This document shows positions 22,926-33,964 of a stretch of DNA of 64,000 nt, in pieces. The notes under the pieces were generated by a model. It had not been told where the DNA came from. It did no database searches and saw nothing but the letters and a program-made list of their open reading frames with translations. Made by a program: the position numbers and the translations under genes. The number at the start of each line of letters is the position of its first letter. Within the stretch, counting starts at the first letter, position 1. The DNA lies in contig OW028581.1 of NCBI GenBank assembly GCA_932294295.1, forward strand, positions 12,513,162 through 12,577,161, read 5' to 3'. This DNA is from Alitta virens. Taxonomy: Eukaryota > Annelida > Polychaeta > Phyllodocida > Nereididae.

Positions 22926-23059
22926 TGGTTGCAGGGCTGGTTGGCTCGTCATGTGAGGCAAACTTCATTCACACCTGTGGCTTTGATAGAAACTGATCGA
23001 CCTCGCCGTATTCTTCTCTGCTGCTGTTGCTGTACCTGTTTCAACTTCACCATTTCACC

Positions 23060-24747
23060 ATGGGACCCAAGAAGAGACACAATCTTGGAAAGATAAAAGT
23101 CACAGAAGAAGAGCCTTCTTCACTTGCCTCTGGGGAAGAATTGTTTGAAGAATCCAGTGTTCCTGCAGCTCCTGCTTGTCCTGCCAGTTCTACTTATCAC
23201 CCTCCTGCCCAAGTCTCCTGCCAGTTCTCCTGCCACATCTCTTGCCAGGTCTCCTGCCAAGTCTCCTGCCCGGTCTCCTGCCAAGTCTCCTGCCTGATCT
23301 CCTGCCAAGTCTCCTGCCAGGTCTTCTGCCAAGTCTTCTGCCAAGTCTTCTGCCATGTATCCTGCCAAGTCTTCTGCCAAGTCCACTGCCAAGTCTTCTG
23401 CCAAGTCTTCCGCCAAGTCTTCTGTTCTGATGTTGACATGGATGACAGCGACAGAGATCCAGACATTGATGTAGACAAGGAGAAGAGAGACACCCAAGAA
23501 GAAGATGGTGATAGTGATGCCAGTTAATTTCCTGCCACAGAAGAAAGACTGAAAAGCTTTTTCTACCTCCCAATGATGAGCAAGACATTGCTGACTGGTA
23601 GATGGAGAATGACATATTCTATGACAGGACCAGACGTGACTACAGGGATCATCAGAGGAAGATGAGGCTCCTCGATGACAAGGCAGAGACCCTCAGTGTT
23701 CCCTGTACTGGGCTACAGTTGAAGACCTGGCTTGAGTCTATCAGAACCAGTGCTGGGAAGCTCATCAAGCAGGGCCCTTCCGGTAAAACCAAGAGAAATC
23801 CGACAGAGAAGGAGAAGTGGATTATCGCCAACTTTGGGTTCCTTGAGCAACACATCTCCAGGGTGCCGTCTTGTGAAGCTGTCAACCTAAAAAAGAAGAT
23901 TGTGAAGAGCATCAAGCAACTGCCCAACTTGGATAACAGTTCCAGTGCAGGGCAGGCAGATTCTGGGCCTGAAGAACTGGAAGAAGTTCAAGAAGTTGAT
24001 GTCGAGCCAAGTCCAGTCTTCCCAGCGACAACCAAGGGTGGTCCCTTCAAGAAGAGGAAGAATACTGGTGATCATTCTTCTGCATCAAGCTCCAAATTAT
24101 CTGACATAGTCCAGTCTGCTCAGCAGACAGCTGCAAGGATTGACCAGCACATGAAAGCCATTGCACAGCTTCCTCCTCCTGCAGATCCGAAGACCCAGAG
24201 AATCCGCTTGATGACTGACTACATATATTCTGAGTGTCTTCAGTTGGACTTGGACACGTATGACGACGTCGAAGCCCAGCTGATGTCATTCTTCCTGCAG
24301 CTGAAGGCGCAAGTCAGGAGGAACAAGCAGCAGCAGCAACAGCAGTAGTTGATTCTGCAGTAGCAGCAGCAGGCCTAGATGTTTCAGCCGACGTTCACCC
24401 AGTTCCAGCAGGCTACTCCTGAGAAACAATGGACTACCTTGCAGACGATATCTACACAGTCGTCTGCTTCAGCTTCTTTACAGCCTGCAGGAGCTTCTTC
24501 AGTTGCCACTATACAGCCTGGAGATACCTACCAGTCTTCTGGACCTGGGCCTTCATCTTCATTGGGTGTCTCCTCAGCTGTACTCTCTCCAGTGGTGCCT
24601 GTTTCTTATTCCTTGAACCCTCCTTCAGTGGGATCCTCCGCTCAACATGAGCCAGCTGTTGAGCTTGTCCTTTCTTAATATGATTCAGATGTCTCCGAAG
24701 AAGTAATCACCTTATCCTGTTCCTGTTCCAGTAGATGTTCCAGTTGA
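23060..24747 (+). pseudogene. MADF/Myb-SANT-like DNA-binding protein of the Harbinger element
   Basis: The start ATG at 23060 is in good context (ACCATGG) and opens MGPKKRHNLGKIKVTEEEPS. A minisatellite-coded segment follows, then an acidic stretch DVDMDDSDRDPDIDVDKEKR ending in a stop at 23525-23527. A frame change leads into the DNA-binding domain near 23540-23770: DEQDIADW, NDIFYDRTRRDYRDHQRKMR and LLDDKAETLSVPCTGLQLKT, the tryptophan/tyrosine-rich MADF pattern. A basic linker (GPFKKRKN) and a helical segment up to 24340 follow. CAG-rich codons contain three TAG stops (24346-24378). The same frame then runs to TAA at 24676-24678 and finally TGA at 24745-24747. Harbinger partners of this type bind transposon ends and bring in the transposase. 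Internal stops make this copy inactive. Confidence 0.7.
23205..23425 (+). repeat. 12-15 bp minisatellite within the MADF-like gene
   Basis: Units such as TCCTGCCAAGTC and TTCTGCCAAGTC repeat about 17 times and give open frames in several registers on both strands. None of these is likely to be a separate gene. Confidence 0.9.
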
Positions 24748-24765
24748 AAAAACAAGAAAACTTAT

Positions 24766-24804
24766 GGCCTTTTTCAAGGCCACCAAATCCTACCAAGAGA
24801 GCAC
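24766..24804 (+). promoter_or_regulatory. Histone-type mRNA 3' end, second copy
   Basis: GGCCTT (24766-24771), TTTC (24772-24775), AAGGCC (24776-24781) and ACCAAA (24782-24787) repeat the stem-loop of 17117 exactly. CAAGAGAGCAC at 24794-24804 takes the place of the downstream element with two substitutions. It follows the last in-frame stop of the MADF-like gene by 18 nt and lies on that gene's strand. A coding reading (MAFFKATKS) is possible here but not in copy 1, where the element is past the stop. Confidence 0.7.
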
Positions 24805-24847
24805 ACCAAATAAAAAAATATAAAATTGTCCCTGCTTCCCATCTATG

Positions 24848-25316
24848 GCACCAATACAATGGGGAAAGTTCCATCTTGTCTCAAACAGCTGTGCAACTTC
24901 TCTCCACTCTTCTGGTGTTGTTGGACAGGAGATGACATCTTCTTCATATTCAGCTGTGATGGCTTCACACACTTCAGGAATGATGTTGCTGATGGTGTTG
25001 TGGGCCACTCTGAAATCATACATCAATGACTTGTAGCTGTTGCCAGTTGCCAAATACTTTAGAGTGATGGCAATCCTGAGTCCTGGCTCCAAAGCTTCCC
25101 TCCAGAAGGTGTCTTGCTTGGTAATCCTAGGCCCAACTTTGGCAAGCAGCTCTTGGAACATGTCTGGCTGCATTCTCACAAAGTTCTTGTAGTGGGTTCC
25201 ATCCTCTATCAATAGTTCATTCATCAAGCGTTTGTATTGGCCCATCTGAAGTCTTCGCAAGAGCCATGACCTCACCCAAAATCTCTTCCTTCTCCTTCTC
25301 TTGATTGCTTGTCTTC
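24848..25316 (-). pseudogene. HARBI1-type transposase, N-terminal half
   Basis: Minus-strand reading starts in a basic region (RQAIKRRRRKRFWVRSWLLR) directly after a TGA, so an upstream exon or decay is likely. It continues through MGQYKRLMNELLIED, FVRMQPDMFQELLAKVGP, LRIAITLKYLATGNSYKSL and VAHNTISNIIPEVCEAI (the helix-turn-helix segment) to WNFPHCIGAIDGK, which holds the first catalytic Asp. Immediately after GAIDGK the homology stops and the sequence runs into the inverted histone-like end. The remaining two thirds of the nuclease are missing. Copy 1 keeps just the part lost here, short of roughly 14 residues. Confidence 0.85.
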
Positions 25317-25436
25317 AGATTTAATTCCAAGCTGGCCTGAGCCAATTATAAAATGGCTGTTAGTTGGTCTACTGCATGTGCCATGGTCCTTCCTCTGTGG
25401 TAAGAGGAGCAGAATGAAGGCTACAGACAAGCAGCC

Positions 25437-25447
25437 ACTTATATATT
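25437..25447 (-). promoter_or_regulatory. Candidate TATA box of the Harbinger transposase
   Basis: The complement reads AATATATAAGT, about 55-65 nt upstream of an ATG in good context (ACCATGG, minus strand near 25383). The position inside the terminal region and next to the transposase fits a core promoter. Confidence 0.4.
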
Positions 25448-25846
25448 CTGCGCACTCCACTGTGACAGCCGCCTTCAAACGTAGTACACGTAGTTAACTT
25501 GCCGGGTCATTCCTTGTAACCCACACAGTCGTGATTGACACATGCTTGATACGCCCCTCACACATACAAGCCTGCGGGTCGTACGTAGATGCCGTGGAGT
25601 CTCCCGTTGTAAACATGATTTACCCATGGCTCACCCGGCATCAGACCGGTCATCATCCATTGGGTTTGGTATGTATCCTACGTGTGATCCGCCGGGTGTC
25701 CGTGATTTATGCCTCACTGCCGCCAACTCACCCGTAGCCTTGAGCACCGTCCCTTTTTGCACCGCCCCTTTCAAAATGGGGTATTAAATAATTCTACGAC
25801 AGCAATACGGCTTCTCTGGGAAAACCGGCTATGTGAGAACCCCCCT

Positions 25847-26633
25847 TTGATCCATTGAAACATATCCAAGCTCACTTGTATATATTAGCTCCGTGTTGTG
25901 AACTACGGAGGTCGCCATTTTCGGTGTTTTGCACTTGCCGGAAATGTCAATGAGAGCCAAACTGATAAATGAATATGCATAATCTTTACTAGTTTATCAG
26001 TGGCAACCTATTGAAAAAAAATTTCCAGTTATTAAGGTGTGAAGGTGTGAAGCAATTAAAGTTGGTGTATTGCATAAATGCTATTTGTGAAAATGAATGC
26101 AATTTTTACCTTCATTACTACCATCTTTAACCTTCCAAAAATCATCAGTACCATCAAGATTAACCGTGATTAATCATATGCATATACACATACTAACACT
26201 AATTTATCATTTTTTCATAAATTAATAAAGTAGGGCGACAAACACTATATATAAGCAAGTGTGAAAACAGCTTTGATTCTGATAAATTAATGTCTTTTGT
26301 TCTCCCAGCCTATGATCATACTTAATTGCATCTAACCCTTGACACTTGCAGAATACCATCTTTAACCTTCCCAATAATTTTCATTATTACTGAAATTATG
26401 TTGACATAAATATTGTCTATAGTATCATTTTTATCTGCACTATTTCTGATTATATCCCACTTTGCTGTGTTCCTCATAGAAAACCCATTAGGAACAACCC
26501 ATGTGGTATTTATTGTGATCCACCATCCCTAATTATAATAAATTGTGATCCACTATCCCTAATTTGCATAAAAAACAATAGAACGTTTCAATTGCCGCGC
26601 TACTTTCTTTACGTCACAACTTCAAAGAAAACA
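25847..26633. other. Intergenic, presumed promoter region of the recombinase gene
   Basis: AT-rich with repeated words (ACCATCTTTAACCTTCC twice; GTGATCCACTATCCCTAATT twice near 26520-26565). No TATA box stands out. Confidence 0.4.
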
Positions 26634-28625
26634 ATGGGTGAGTCGACCTTTAATCTCCAATTTGCTGATTTAAACGAATTTAGCTTGGAAGATGGTTAGT
26701 ATTTGATTTAATTTCAATTAACGAGTGTCATTTAAGTGACACCACAATATTATGTAGTAGATATCAAACAAAAATGTTGCTACATTGTTTAGTTCAATGT
26801 GTTTATAATGTAACAATCTTGACCTGTGTACTTAGAGTTGACAATTTAAACAATCATGTAATAGTAGAACTGTTACATTTAGTTGATCAACAAAAATGTT
26901 GACTTGTTGAGTTCATGACCTTTAAAAATGCTACATTGTACCATGAATGTTATTATTATGATATGTTGTCTGGTCTCATAAAAATTAGATCATTGATTCA
27001 CTCAGTGATCCGCAAAAAGTAAACAAATAAATGACGAAGGCCGGGATATGTAGGCTAATGTAGCTTAAACTGGGCCTTGGGTTTAGGCACTTGCTTGATA
27101 AAATTTCCGGAAAAGAAAATTAATAAATCAAAATAAAATGAAATTTACCCAAAAGTTTCATCTTTATTCATATAAGATTGGTATAAAAAAGGATTTGGGG
27201 TAAATGGAGGGGGTTTTTGCCACTTTTGGTCCATCTTCCCTCTAAAATTTGTTATTCTGTTAATATATATTTTTTCAGATGATTGGATGTATGAATATAT
27301 TTCGGATAATGAGCTCTTAGATATTGACATTGAAAATCAAGTTCCCCACAACACTGTCAATAGCACTGAAGAATTGCTAGAATATGTCAACTCTAATCGT
27401 AGCATAGCTACTACCAAAAAAGCCAACCAAATATTTTCTCGATTTTTTAAATGGCTTGGCAATAGAAACAGCTGTTTGGAAGGAGATGATCTGGATGAAA
27501 ACAAAATAAAACTTATAAGTCCTGAAAAAATGGACACGGAACGGAGCATGGCTCATCGACCTCAAAAAGAATGATGGCAGTCCCTATGAGCCAGGAACAG
27601 TTGTGTCCTACTATGGATCATTGAAAAGGAAATTAGAGCAACTAGGCTATGGGGTAGACATTGGTAATGATGCAAGGTTTTGGCTGTCGAGAAAGGTCCT
27701 TTCGTCAAAGAAAAAAGAGCTAAAGAAAGAGGGTTTGGGGAACCTACCAAAGAAAGCAGAGGCATTACAAAAGGAAGACGAGGATAAGCTATGGGAAAGT
27801 GGCCAATTTGGCCTCAAAACAGGCGAACAATTACAAAATTATGTATGGTATTCTGTCACAAAGGGGTTTGGGTTTCGGGGGGTCCAAGAAAGTAAGCAGC
27901 TTCAATGGGGGGATATAACTTTGAAATTAAATGACAGCTCAGAATGGATGGAATTTAATGAACGGCTAACTAAAACAAGAACTGGCATCAATCCACACCA
28001 GCGATCTTTTGCACCAAAAATATTTTCAATTGGCTCCAATAAATGTCCAGTCAATGCCTACAAGCTATTTCGGGACAAGCGTCCACAAAGCTTGCTCTAT
28101 AATGATGCCCCATTCTTTGTATCACCGATTACAAATCCAAAAGACCCTAATACATGGTACAAAAACATGCCAATGGGAGTGAATAAACTGGCCGGTATTA
28201 TGAAAACAATGGCTGTCAATGCAGGGCTAACAGGAAGATTTACCAACCATAGTGTGCGCAATACAATGTGCTCCAAATTGCTCCACTCAGGGGTACATCC
28301 AAATGAGGTTGCTCAACTATCAGGACATAAAAACACTCAATCTCTGAATGCATATGCATCCGCCAGCCTTGACAAGCAAAAGCAAATGTCCCATATTTTG
28401 CAAAGAAATGAGCCCAACTCAGAAACGAATGTCCCAAGGCCACTGACCCAATTAAATGGATCTAGTACTAGTAGGAAAAGTTCAGCCAGTGCATGTGCGT
28501 CAACTTCAAGTAGCTCCGCCCACTACACTGCATTGTCAAATCAGCATCAGGGCATATTTGGGGGAATTCTGGCCAATTGCTCAGTTGCATTCAATGGCAA
28601 TGTTACGTTCATTGTCAACAAGTGA
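26634..28625 (+). pseudogene. Crypton-type tyrosine recombinase, two exons, one frameshift
   Basis: Exon 1 (26634-26694) opens MGESTFNLQFADLNEFSLED and ends at a GTTAGT donor. The acceptor TTTTTTCAG ends at 27278, and the joined phase-1 codon continues the acidic DDWMYEYISDNELL. Exon 2 holds a SAM-like N-terminal core-binding segment (KKANQIFSRFFKWLGNR), shifts frame near 27535, then encodes the catalytic domain: R in GFGFRGVQE, a Lys in LTKTRTG, HSVR (H-x-x-R), H in QLSGHKN and the Tyr in SLNAYAS. All residues of a tyrosine recombinase active site are therefore present. The Ser-rich tail ends NCSVAFNGNVTFIVNK. The known family role is cutting and rejoining DNA through a tyrosine-linked intermediate in Crypton elements and their domesticated relatives (DUF3504 group). 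The single shift could be a sequence error. Confidence 0.75.
26695..27278 (+). other. Intron of the recombinase gene
   Basis: GT...AG boundaries: GTTAGT after GAAGATG and a T-rich tract before CAG at 27276-27278. Joining keeps the frame and joins two acidic stretches. 584 bp, AT-rich. Confidence 0.65.
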
Positions 28626-28705
28626 GCATGTAATGAACAGTTGAAAAAATGAACAATTAAAAGATGGACAATAAATAAGAAATGTTTAAATATATGTTTA
28701 AGAGG

Positions 28706-28860
28706 CGAAAAATTACAGTTTTTAAAATTATCCTAAATATGTCTACTCTGTATATATATTAGTAGTTTTTAAAATTATCCTAAATATGTCTACTCTGTAT
28801 ATATATTAGTAGTTTTTAAAACTATCCTAAATATGTCTACTCTGTATATATATTAGTATA
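28706..28860. repeat. 47-bp tandem repeat, three copies
   Basis: AGTTTTTAAAATTATCCTAA...CTGTATATATATTAGTAG repeated three times in the 3' flank of the recombinase gene, with one A/C difference. Confidence 0.9.
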
Positions 28861-28974
28861 TTTATTTATGTATTTGTCATGTTTATGAATAAATGAATTA
28901 TAATAATGACTGACAAGGCATTTTTGCATTTGATTTTGCTGAGATTACATCAAATTAGAATTGAGTTGACTTCA

Positions 28975-29313
28975 GGCGGTGAGTTGGCAGAGGCGGTGAG
29001 TTAACCTGATACCCGTAGAAAATACGTAGAATGCTCGCCGAGGGACTCCTGAGTTACGCAACTAATATAAGAAATTCACTTAGAATGTCCGCCAAAGTTT
29101 TAAACATGTTTAACAAATTTTCCTCTCTTCACGTATGTCCGTGAGTGGTCAAGCGTGACCAGGACCATCCTACGAATTAGTGCGAGTATACGTAAAATGC
29201 TGGGAGAGTGAATCACGTATGGCCAAGGATGAACAAGAGTGAACAAATATTTTCATATATCGTGGTCATATGTAGGTCTTATCCGTGATGGTGTGAATGC
29301 CCCATTGGTCCAC
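28975..29313. mobile_element. MITE family B, copy B2
   Basis: Shares ACTAATATAA, GTCCGCCAAAGTTTTAAACA, GTGAGTGGTCAAG and CGAGTATACGTAAAA with B3 and ends TGATGGTGTGAATGCCCC. The left end is degraded. Confidence 0.7.
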
Positions 29314-29394
29314 TTATGTCTGGTTCCAATTGTGATCAGCTTACGGCAATTTAGACTAGGAAAACAATCTCACAGAATTTGAAACTAAACTCCC

Positions 29395-29500
29395 CAAATA
29401 GCATTCCAAATCGTTTCAACAACGGTGCAATGTTGGCGATGTCAAAACGATGTTGTAACAATGGCGGCCGATATAGAAACGACGCTGGCCCTATTTGGTC
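29395..29500. mobile_element. Degenerate relative of the 119-bp MITE
   Basis: AATAGCATTCCAAATCGTTT on the left and GAAACGACGCTGGCCCTATT on the right match the ends and core of the element at 6779-6897. Confidence 0.65.
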
Positions 29501-29648
29501 CTGAATTAGAACGTTTTCCAAGACTATTAGATTGCTTTCCAAGTCTATAAATTGGCTGTAATGAAAGTGAGTCTAGTGACTAGGTTATATGCACACTTGT
29601 TAATTGGCCTACCTGACGAACTTGAGTGGTCTCTACATATGTATGAGA

Positions 29649-29654
29649 ATTAAA

Positions 29655-29694
<40 letters not shown>

Positions 29695-29697
29695 TAT
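29649..29697. repeat. Poly-A and TA dinucleotide tract
   Basis: About 22 A followed by a (TA)n run. Confidence 0.9.
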
Positions 29698-29699
29698 GA

Positions 29700-30280
29700 A
29701 TATGTTAACTTTAACTAAAAACAAGAATTATAAAATTAAGTTGGGAAATACTTGTTAATGGTCTACCAGTGACTGACTCCTGGACGAATCATGATGCCAA
29801 CATTTGTAGTGATGGAAATACCCAGAGCCTGCATCAGGCATCAAATGTCAATACCTTTTATTCATGACATAGTACTTTGCAACAAAACATGCATTAAAAA
29901 TCGAACAGATTTGCAGGCAGCATGTCGTAGACAGGCAGCATTTATCATCAACATGGTTCAGTGGTCTGTTGCACGCATTGTGACAATTTATTCCATGATA
30001 ATATTCATTTTTATGAACAGCCAACTCTAACTTGATATAAAGGGCTGGGGTGGGATGACACTGGGGAACTCTGAACTCGTGTATTACTTACAGTAAAGTA
30101 TATGCCCAATATAAATAATAGATGATTAAAAATAATAATACAATGTACAAGAAAAACAAACAGGAAAGGTTGACTAAATTAGAGTTATAAAAAAAAGAAA
30201 AGAATAACAAACAGTACTATTTCGATGGTTATTTATCACCTTAAAGTTAATTCGACATACTAAAAATCAATCAATACATC
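29700..30280. other. Intergenic, nothing recognised
   Basis: No gene or repeat family identified. Confidence 0.4.
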
Positions 30281-30676
30281 TATCTATGTATCTATGTATC
30301 TTTGAACTACTCACCAGTTAGCATTATGTATGCCGTTGTATAATCCTACAACAGTTATGAGCCAGAAAGTGGGTGGAGGCTAAAGCAGCGTCGCCAGCAT
30401 CACGCTAGCAATCGCCATTGATCACGAATTCACGATCTGATTAATTACAGGACTTACTTGTACGTATCCGATTTTCATGTTTACCTATCTAAATAAGTAA
30501 CTGGCATTAATGCATAAGACAAATTATAGAAGGAGCGCTATTTCTCCATGACTCGTAATTATTAATGAAAAATATAAAATAACACAATCATTAACAATAA
30601 AAAATATTGGGGTTCAGCATTGGGAGGCATGAGATATTTACACCCTCAAATATCTATCTGTCTGTCTGTCTATCTA

Positions 30677-30707
<31 letters not shown>

Positions 30708-30800
30708 GTTATCTATCTATGTATCTATCTAGTCCATCCATCTATCCATCTATCCATCTATCGAGCTAAGTATCTATCTACCTATCTATCCATCTATCTG
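30281..30800. repeat. CTAT/CTGT microsatellite patches
   Basis: ATCTATCTATG units at 30281-30303 and a long imperfect CTAT/CTGT/CCAT tract at 30650-30800. Confidence 0.85.
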
Positions 30801-31499
30801 TGCACATATAATTTATAATAAACACAAATAAATAACAAATGGTAACTACTTACCTAATTGCAGTTAATGCATCAATTAATCTCCATGTTTTGATCAGTTT
30901 CTGAAAGTGGTCCGGCATCGAAGCATCACTCTCTCAAATGTGGCAAATATGATGCGGCCAACCGAACGACTTGGCTGGAGTGACGTCATTCACGTTCAGC
31001 GGCTATTACCATGAGTTGCCAGCCTCATGCAGTATCTTAGCTTATATTACAAATCTCAGATTACACGTAGCTTGTATTTGAGTACTTTACCGTTATTATT
31101 TATCTTCCATATTTAATTACAGTCAGTGGTTTAGTGCGTGATTATTATCTTTTCTCGAATCTACATTACCAATCCTCGGATCCATGCAGTATGAACAGTA
31201 TTTTGCTGCATCACCTTAAGAGAAATGATGAACCATACATCTAATAATATAATAGGCAGTCGAAAGTATGGCTCATATTTTTTTTATATGTCCAGCAAAA
31301 AAATTCAGCAAAATTCTGGATTGTTATGTTATTGACGTTTATTATCAATTGAAGCCAGTGAATGAGGCCGATCGAGTGTGAATTGTTCTGAGCCATTAAT
31401 TCCCCAATGTAACCATGAGACCCAGAGCTTGCATGTGCTTGGCTTTTTGGCTGCTTTAGTCAAATCATCATAACATTACAGTCATCAATGCCCATGGAT
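30801..31499. other. Intergenic, nothing recognised
   Basis: No supported feature. Confidence 0.4.
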
Positions 31500-32243
31500 T
31501 TAACTATCACATACACTATCACTATCACACTATCACATACAAAACCATGTACGTAAAAACTAGGCTATACATAGCTATACGTGCTCACTAGTGGCTCCGT
31601 TAATCACATATAAATTTTTCCCACGAGTTTACGTAAGGCAGTCTTAAATTGCTTGCCGGACGTCCATCAAACGGTCACCTAACATCCGTCAAACGTCTGT
31701 CCCCAAACAGCCGTCCGGCATCCGTGAGGCACTCGTAGATCGCTCATAGATCGCAGGTAGATTGCTGGTAGATCGCCACTGACCTATATACATCACTGTG
31801 AATGCTCACCCACTATTGTCATTTATACACTTGTATATAGGTCAGTGTAGATCGCCCATGTGAGTGAATGGTGAGTATATGCGGACAGTGGCTACGTATG
31901 GCTATGTATGGCTACGTATGGCTTACGTATGGCCACGTACGTACATAGAACGTACGTAGAACGCACATAGGACGTAAGTAGGACGTACATAGGTAGCGTA
32001 ACTAATATAAACAATTTACTCATAGAACGTCTGCCAAAGTTTTAAACATGTTTAAAAAAATTTGCCCTCTCAACGTAGGGTCGTGAGTGGTCAAGTGCGA
32101 TCAGGATTGATTTACGAATTAGCGCGTGTATACGTAAAACGCTCAGCGAGTGAATCACGTATGGCCAAGGATGACCACGAGCAAACACAATTTTTCATAC
32201 ATGGTCATACGTAGCTCTTATACGTGATAGTGTGAATGCCCCT
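31500..32243. mobile_element. MITE family B, copy B3 (longest)
   Basis: The right end is TATACGTGATAGTGTGAATG followed by CCCC. The left end is a multiplied ACTATCACA. The interior has TACGTATGGC, CGTACGTAGAACG and AGATCGC repeats and the block CTGCCAAAGTTTTAAACATG shared with B2. CpG-rich short repeats resemble the iterons of family A. No coding capacity. Confidence 0.7.
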
Positions 32244-32341
32244 TGATGATGTATCTCTTGTCCATAAAAGTACATGGGTCGGCAGACAGCTGGTCTGGGA
32301 GTTAAATTTCCCATGCTCATTTGATAGCCATGTTTATAAAC

Positions 32342-32540
32342 GGCAGCTGGGTGGTCTAGTGGTAAGATGCTCGCCCGCTCCTCTGCAGGAGTCGGATTTA
32401 ATCCCAGGCCCAGGCACATTTCATGAGCAGCATCATTTACAGTGGTGTATCTCTCCATATCATGTCTTGTTGTCAGCCAGGCTCATGATTAGGTCCACTT
32501 CTACATCAGTATACACCTCTGAAAATTATAATCAATAAAT
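32342..32540 (+). mobile_element. tRNA-derived SINE
   Basis: The head GCAGCTGGGTGGTCTAGTGG (box A from 32352) and a box B variant GGATTTAATCC (32394-32404), followed by CCAGGCCCAGGCAC and a body with TCATGAGCAGCATC. Same head as at 22407. Box B is off consensus, so it is probably not transcribed now. Confidence 0.7.
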
Positions 32541-33260
32541 AAAAAGCTGTTTGAATTGAAACTCAGCATAAGCTATATATTATATACATTAGCATGACTG
32601 TGTTGCCATCCGTTTATGATGTTGCGAATGGGGCTGACTGAGTGAAAAAAAAAATCACATTTCGGGGGGATTTATCTTCATGTTTTCTACAAGGACTTAT
32701 CACTAAAAATGCTACAAAAAAATAATAAAAATACCAACCTATTTCGCAGTTGTTCCTGGATTTTGTTGCTGAGACTTGAAACTCTCTCCACATCAAAATG
32801 GCAACCAGATGAATATAATCCCTAGATGGTGCTTGTAAATTTAAATTGATATTTTAATAATGTGAAAAAAAGCATTGCAGTAATGATCCTTTTAAAAACA
32901 TTGCAAAGACATGATTACAACATACATATTATCATTTACCTAATGTTGTGACAATATATATTATTTGAGCATAATGTAACAATATGATAGTGTGGACTTA
33001 TAAATACTTGCAGCAGCATCATTACTCATATTATAACAAAACATTATGGAAATAATGGCAGAACACATTTCCATAAGGTGAATAAAATCCTTCTTGCAAT
33101 GGGTTTAATAACATATTTTAAAAATATGGCACAAATATTTTTGCAACATCCACATTATCGTTCAAATTATGTTGTGACTATATTATTTGAGCACAAAGTA
33201 ACAATATGAAAGTGTGGACCCTAGAAATGCTAAATCAAATCATCACGAAAAATTATCAAA
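32541..33260. other. Intergenic, with an imperfect repeat of about 190 bp
   Basis: AAATGCTA..., TTGTGACAATATATATTATT / TTGTGACTATATTATTTGAG and AACAATATGATAGTGTGGAC / AACAATATGAAAGTGTGGAC occur twice about 200 bp apart (32930-33000 and 33165-33230), so a diverged duplication is present. Confidence 0.5.
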
Positions 33261-33960
33261 ATCACTGGGGCAAAGCGGATGCAGTTACCCCATCTTTCAA
33301 CATGGCTGGCGTGCTCCAAGCCAAACATATATCACGTCATTGTGGACCAATTAAGCACTGTTTACTCCAGAATATGACTTTAGGGGCTTATCTTATTATA
33401 CACAATCTATGTATTTGTACTGCATGGAAATGAACAAGTTCTTTCTGGCGGGGAGATGGGGTAACTCATTTTGTAAATTACGTGGAGATGGGGTAACTCT
33501 AAGAATTGGATGGGGTAACTTAAGCATGCTGCCAATACTAGAATCATAATTAGGGTTGACCCATCTCATATAGCAACCTACCATCAACCAAGCCTTTTAG
33601 TAAAGACATTTTCAAATTAATTCAAAAGTGAAAGATAGGCCTACCTACTGTTCTGAGAATTAAATGGTAGGCAGACACTACTTGAGGAGTACCACTTTAT
33701 AATAAAATTCTATTCCTTCAGTCAAGGTAAAATAGATAAATTTCGTATATAAACTAAATTAAAAAAAACAATAATTTTCTAAAATACCTATTCAGGGTGC
33801 TGTGTAAAATTTCTTGCCGTTTTCTTAAAATGGGCAAGTTAAGAATGACTCAAATAAAACCGAATTCAATCAATAAGGCAAAATATTTGTCTTGTTTTCG
33901 TAGTAATTTGCTGGGAAGTGACGATTTAATGATTGCAATTTTACTAAACTCCTGTAAAAT
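33261..33960. repeat. Scattered AGTTACCCCATC motifs, otherwise unrecognised
   Basis: AGTTACCCCATC or its complement GATGGGGTAACT appears at about 33282, 33464, 33487 and 33508, and again at 36060-36130. No open frame with a domain. Confidence 0.4.
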
Positions 33961-33964
33961 GGCA

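Larger units (their letters stand above)
22790..25846. mobile_element. PIF/Harbinger element, copy 2 (deleted)
   Basis: The right TIR (about 25824-25846, complement of AGGGGGGTTCTCACATAGCC) and the next 250 bp match the left end of copy 1. Inside lie a minus-strand transposase N-terminal half and a plus-strand MADF-like gene converging on a histone-type 3' end at 24766. The left boundary is uncertain: no matching TIR was found, only ACTCACGTGTGCCACG and GGACGGGTGAA repeats at 22760-22925. GC content is higher than in the flanks. Confidence 0.75.

Noticed and set aside
23120..23615. Overlapping open frames of 80-140 codons on both strands
   Set aside because: They come from the 12-15 bp minisatellite inside the MADF-like gene and have repetitive peptides in every register.
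24764..24820. Histone-like stem-loop as protein-coding sequence (MAFFKATKS)
   Set aside because: In copy 1 the same element lies past the transposase stop; the stem, loop, flank and downstream element together fit the histone signal. Kept as the main alternative to test.
16126..25846. One 9.7-kb Harbinger element bounded by the two TIRs
   Set aside because: Both ends are the same (transposase-side) terminus, each with its own promoter region; flanking triplets differ and ordinary repeats of other families fill the interior. Two deleted copies fit better.
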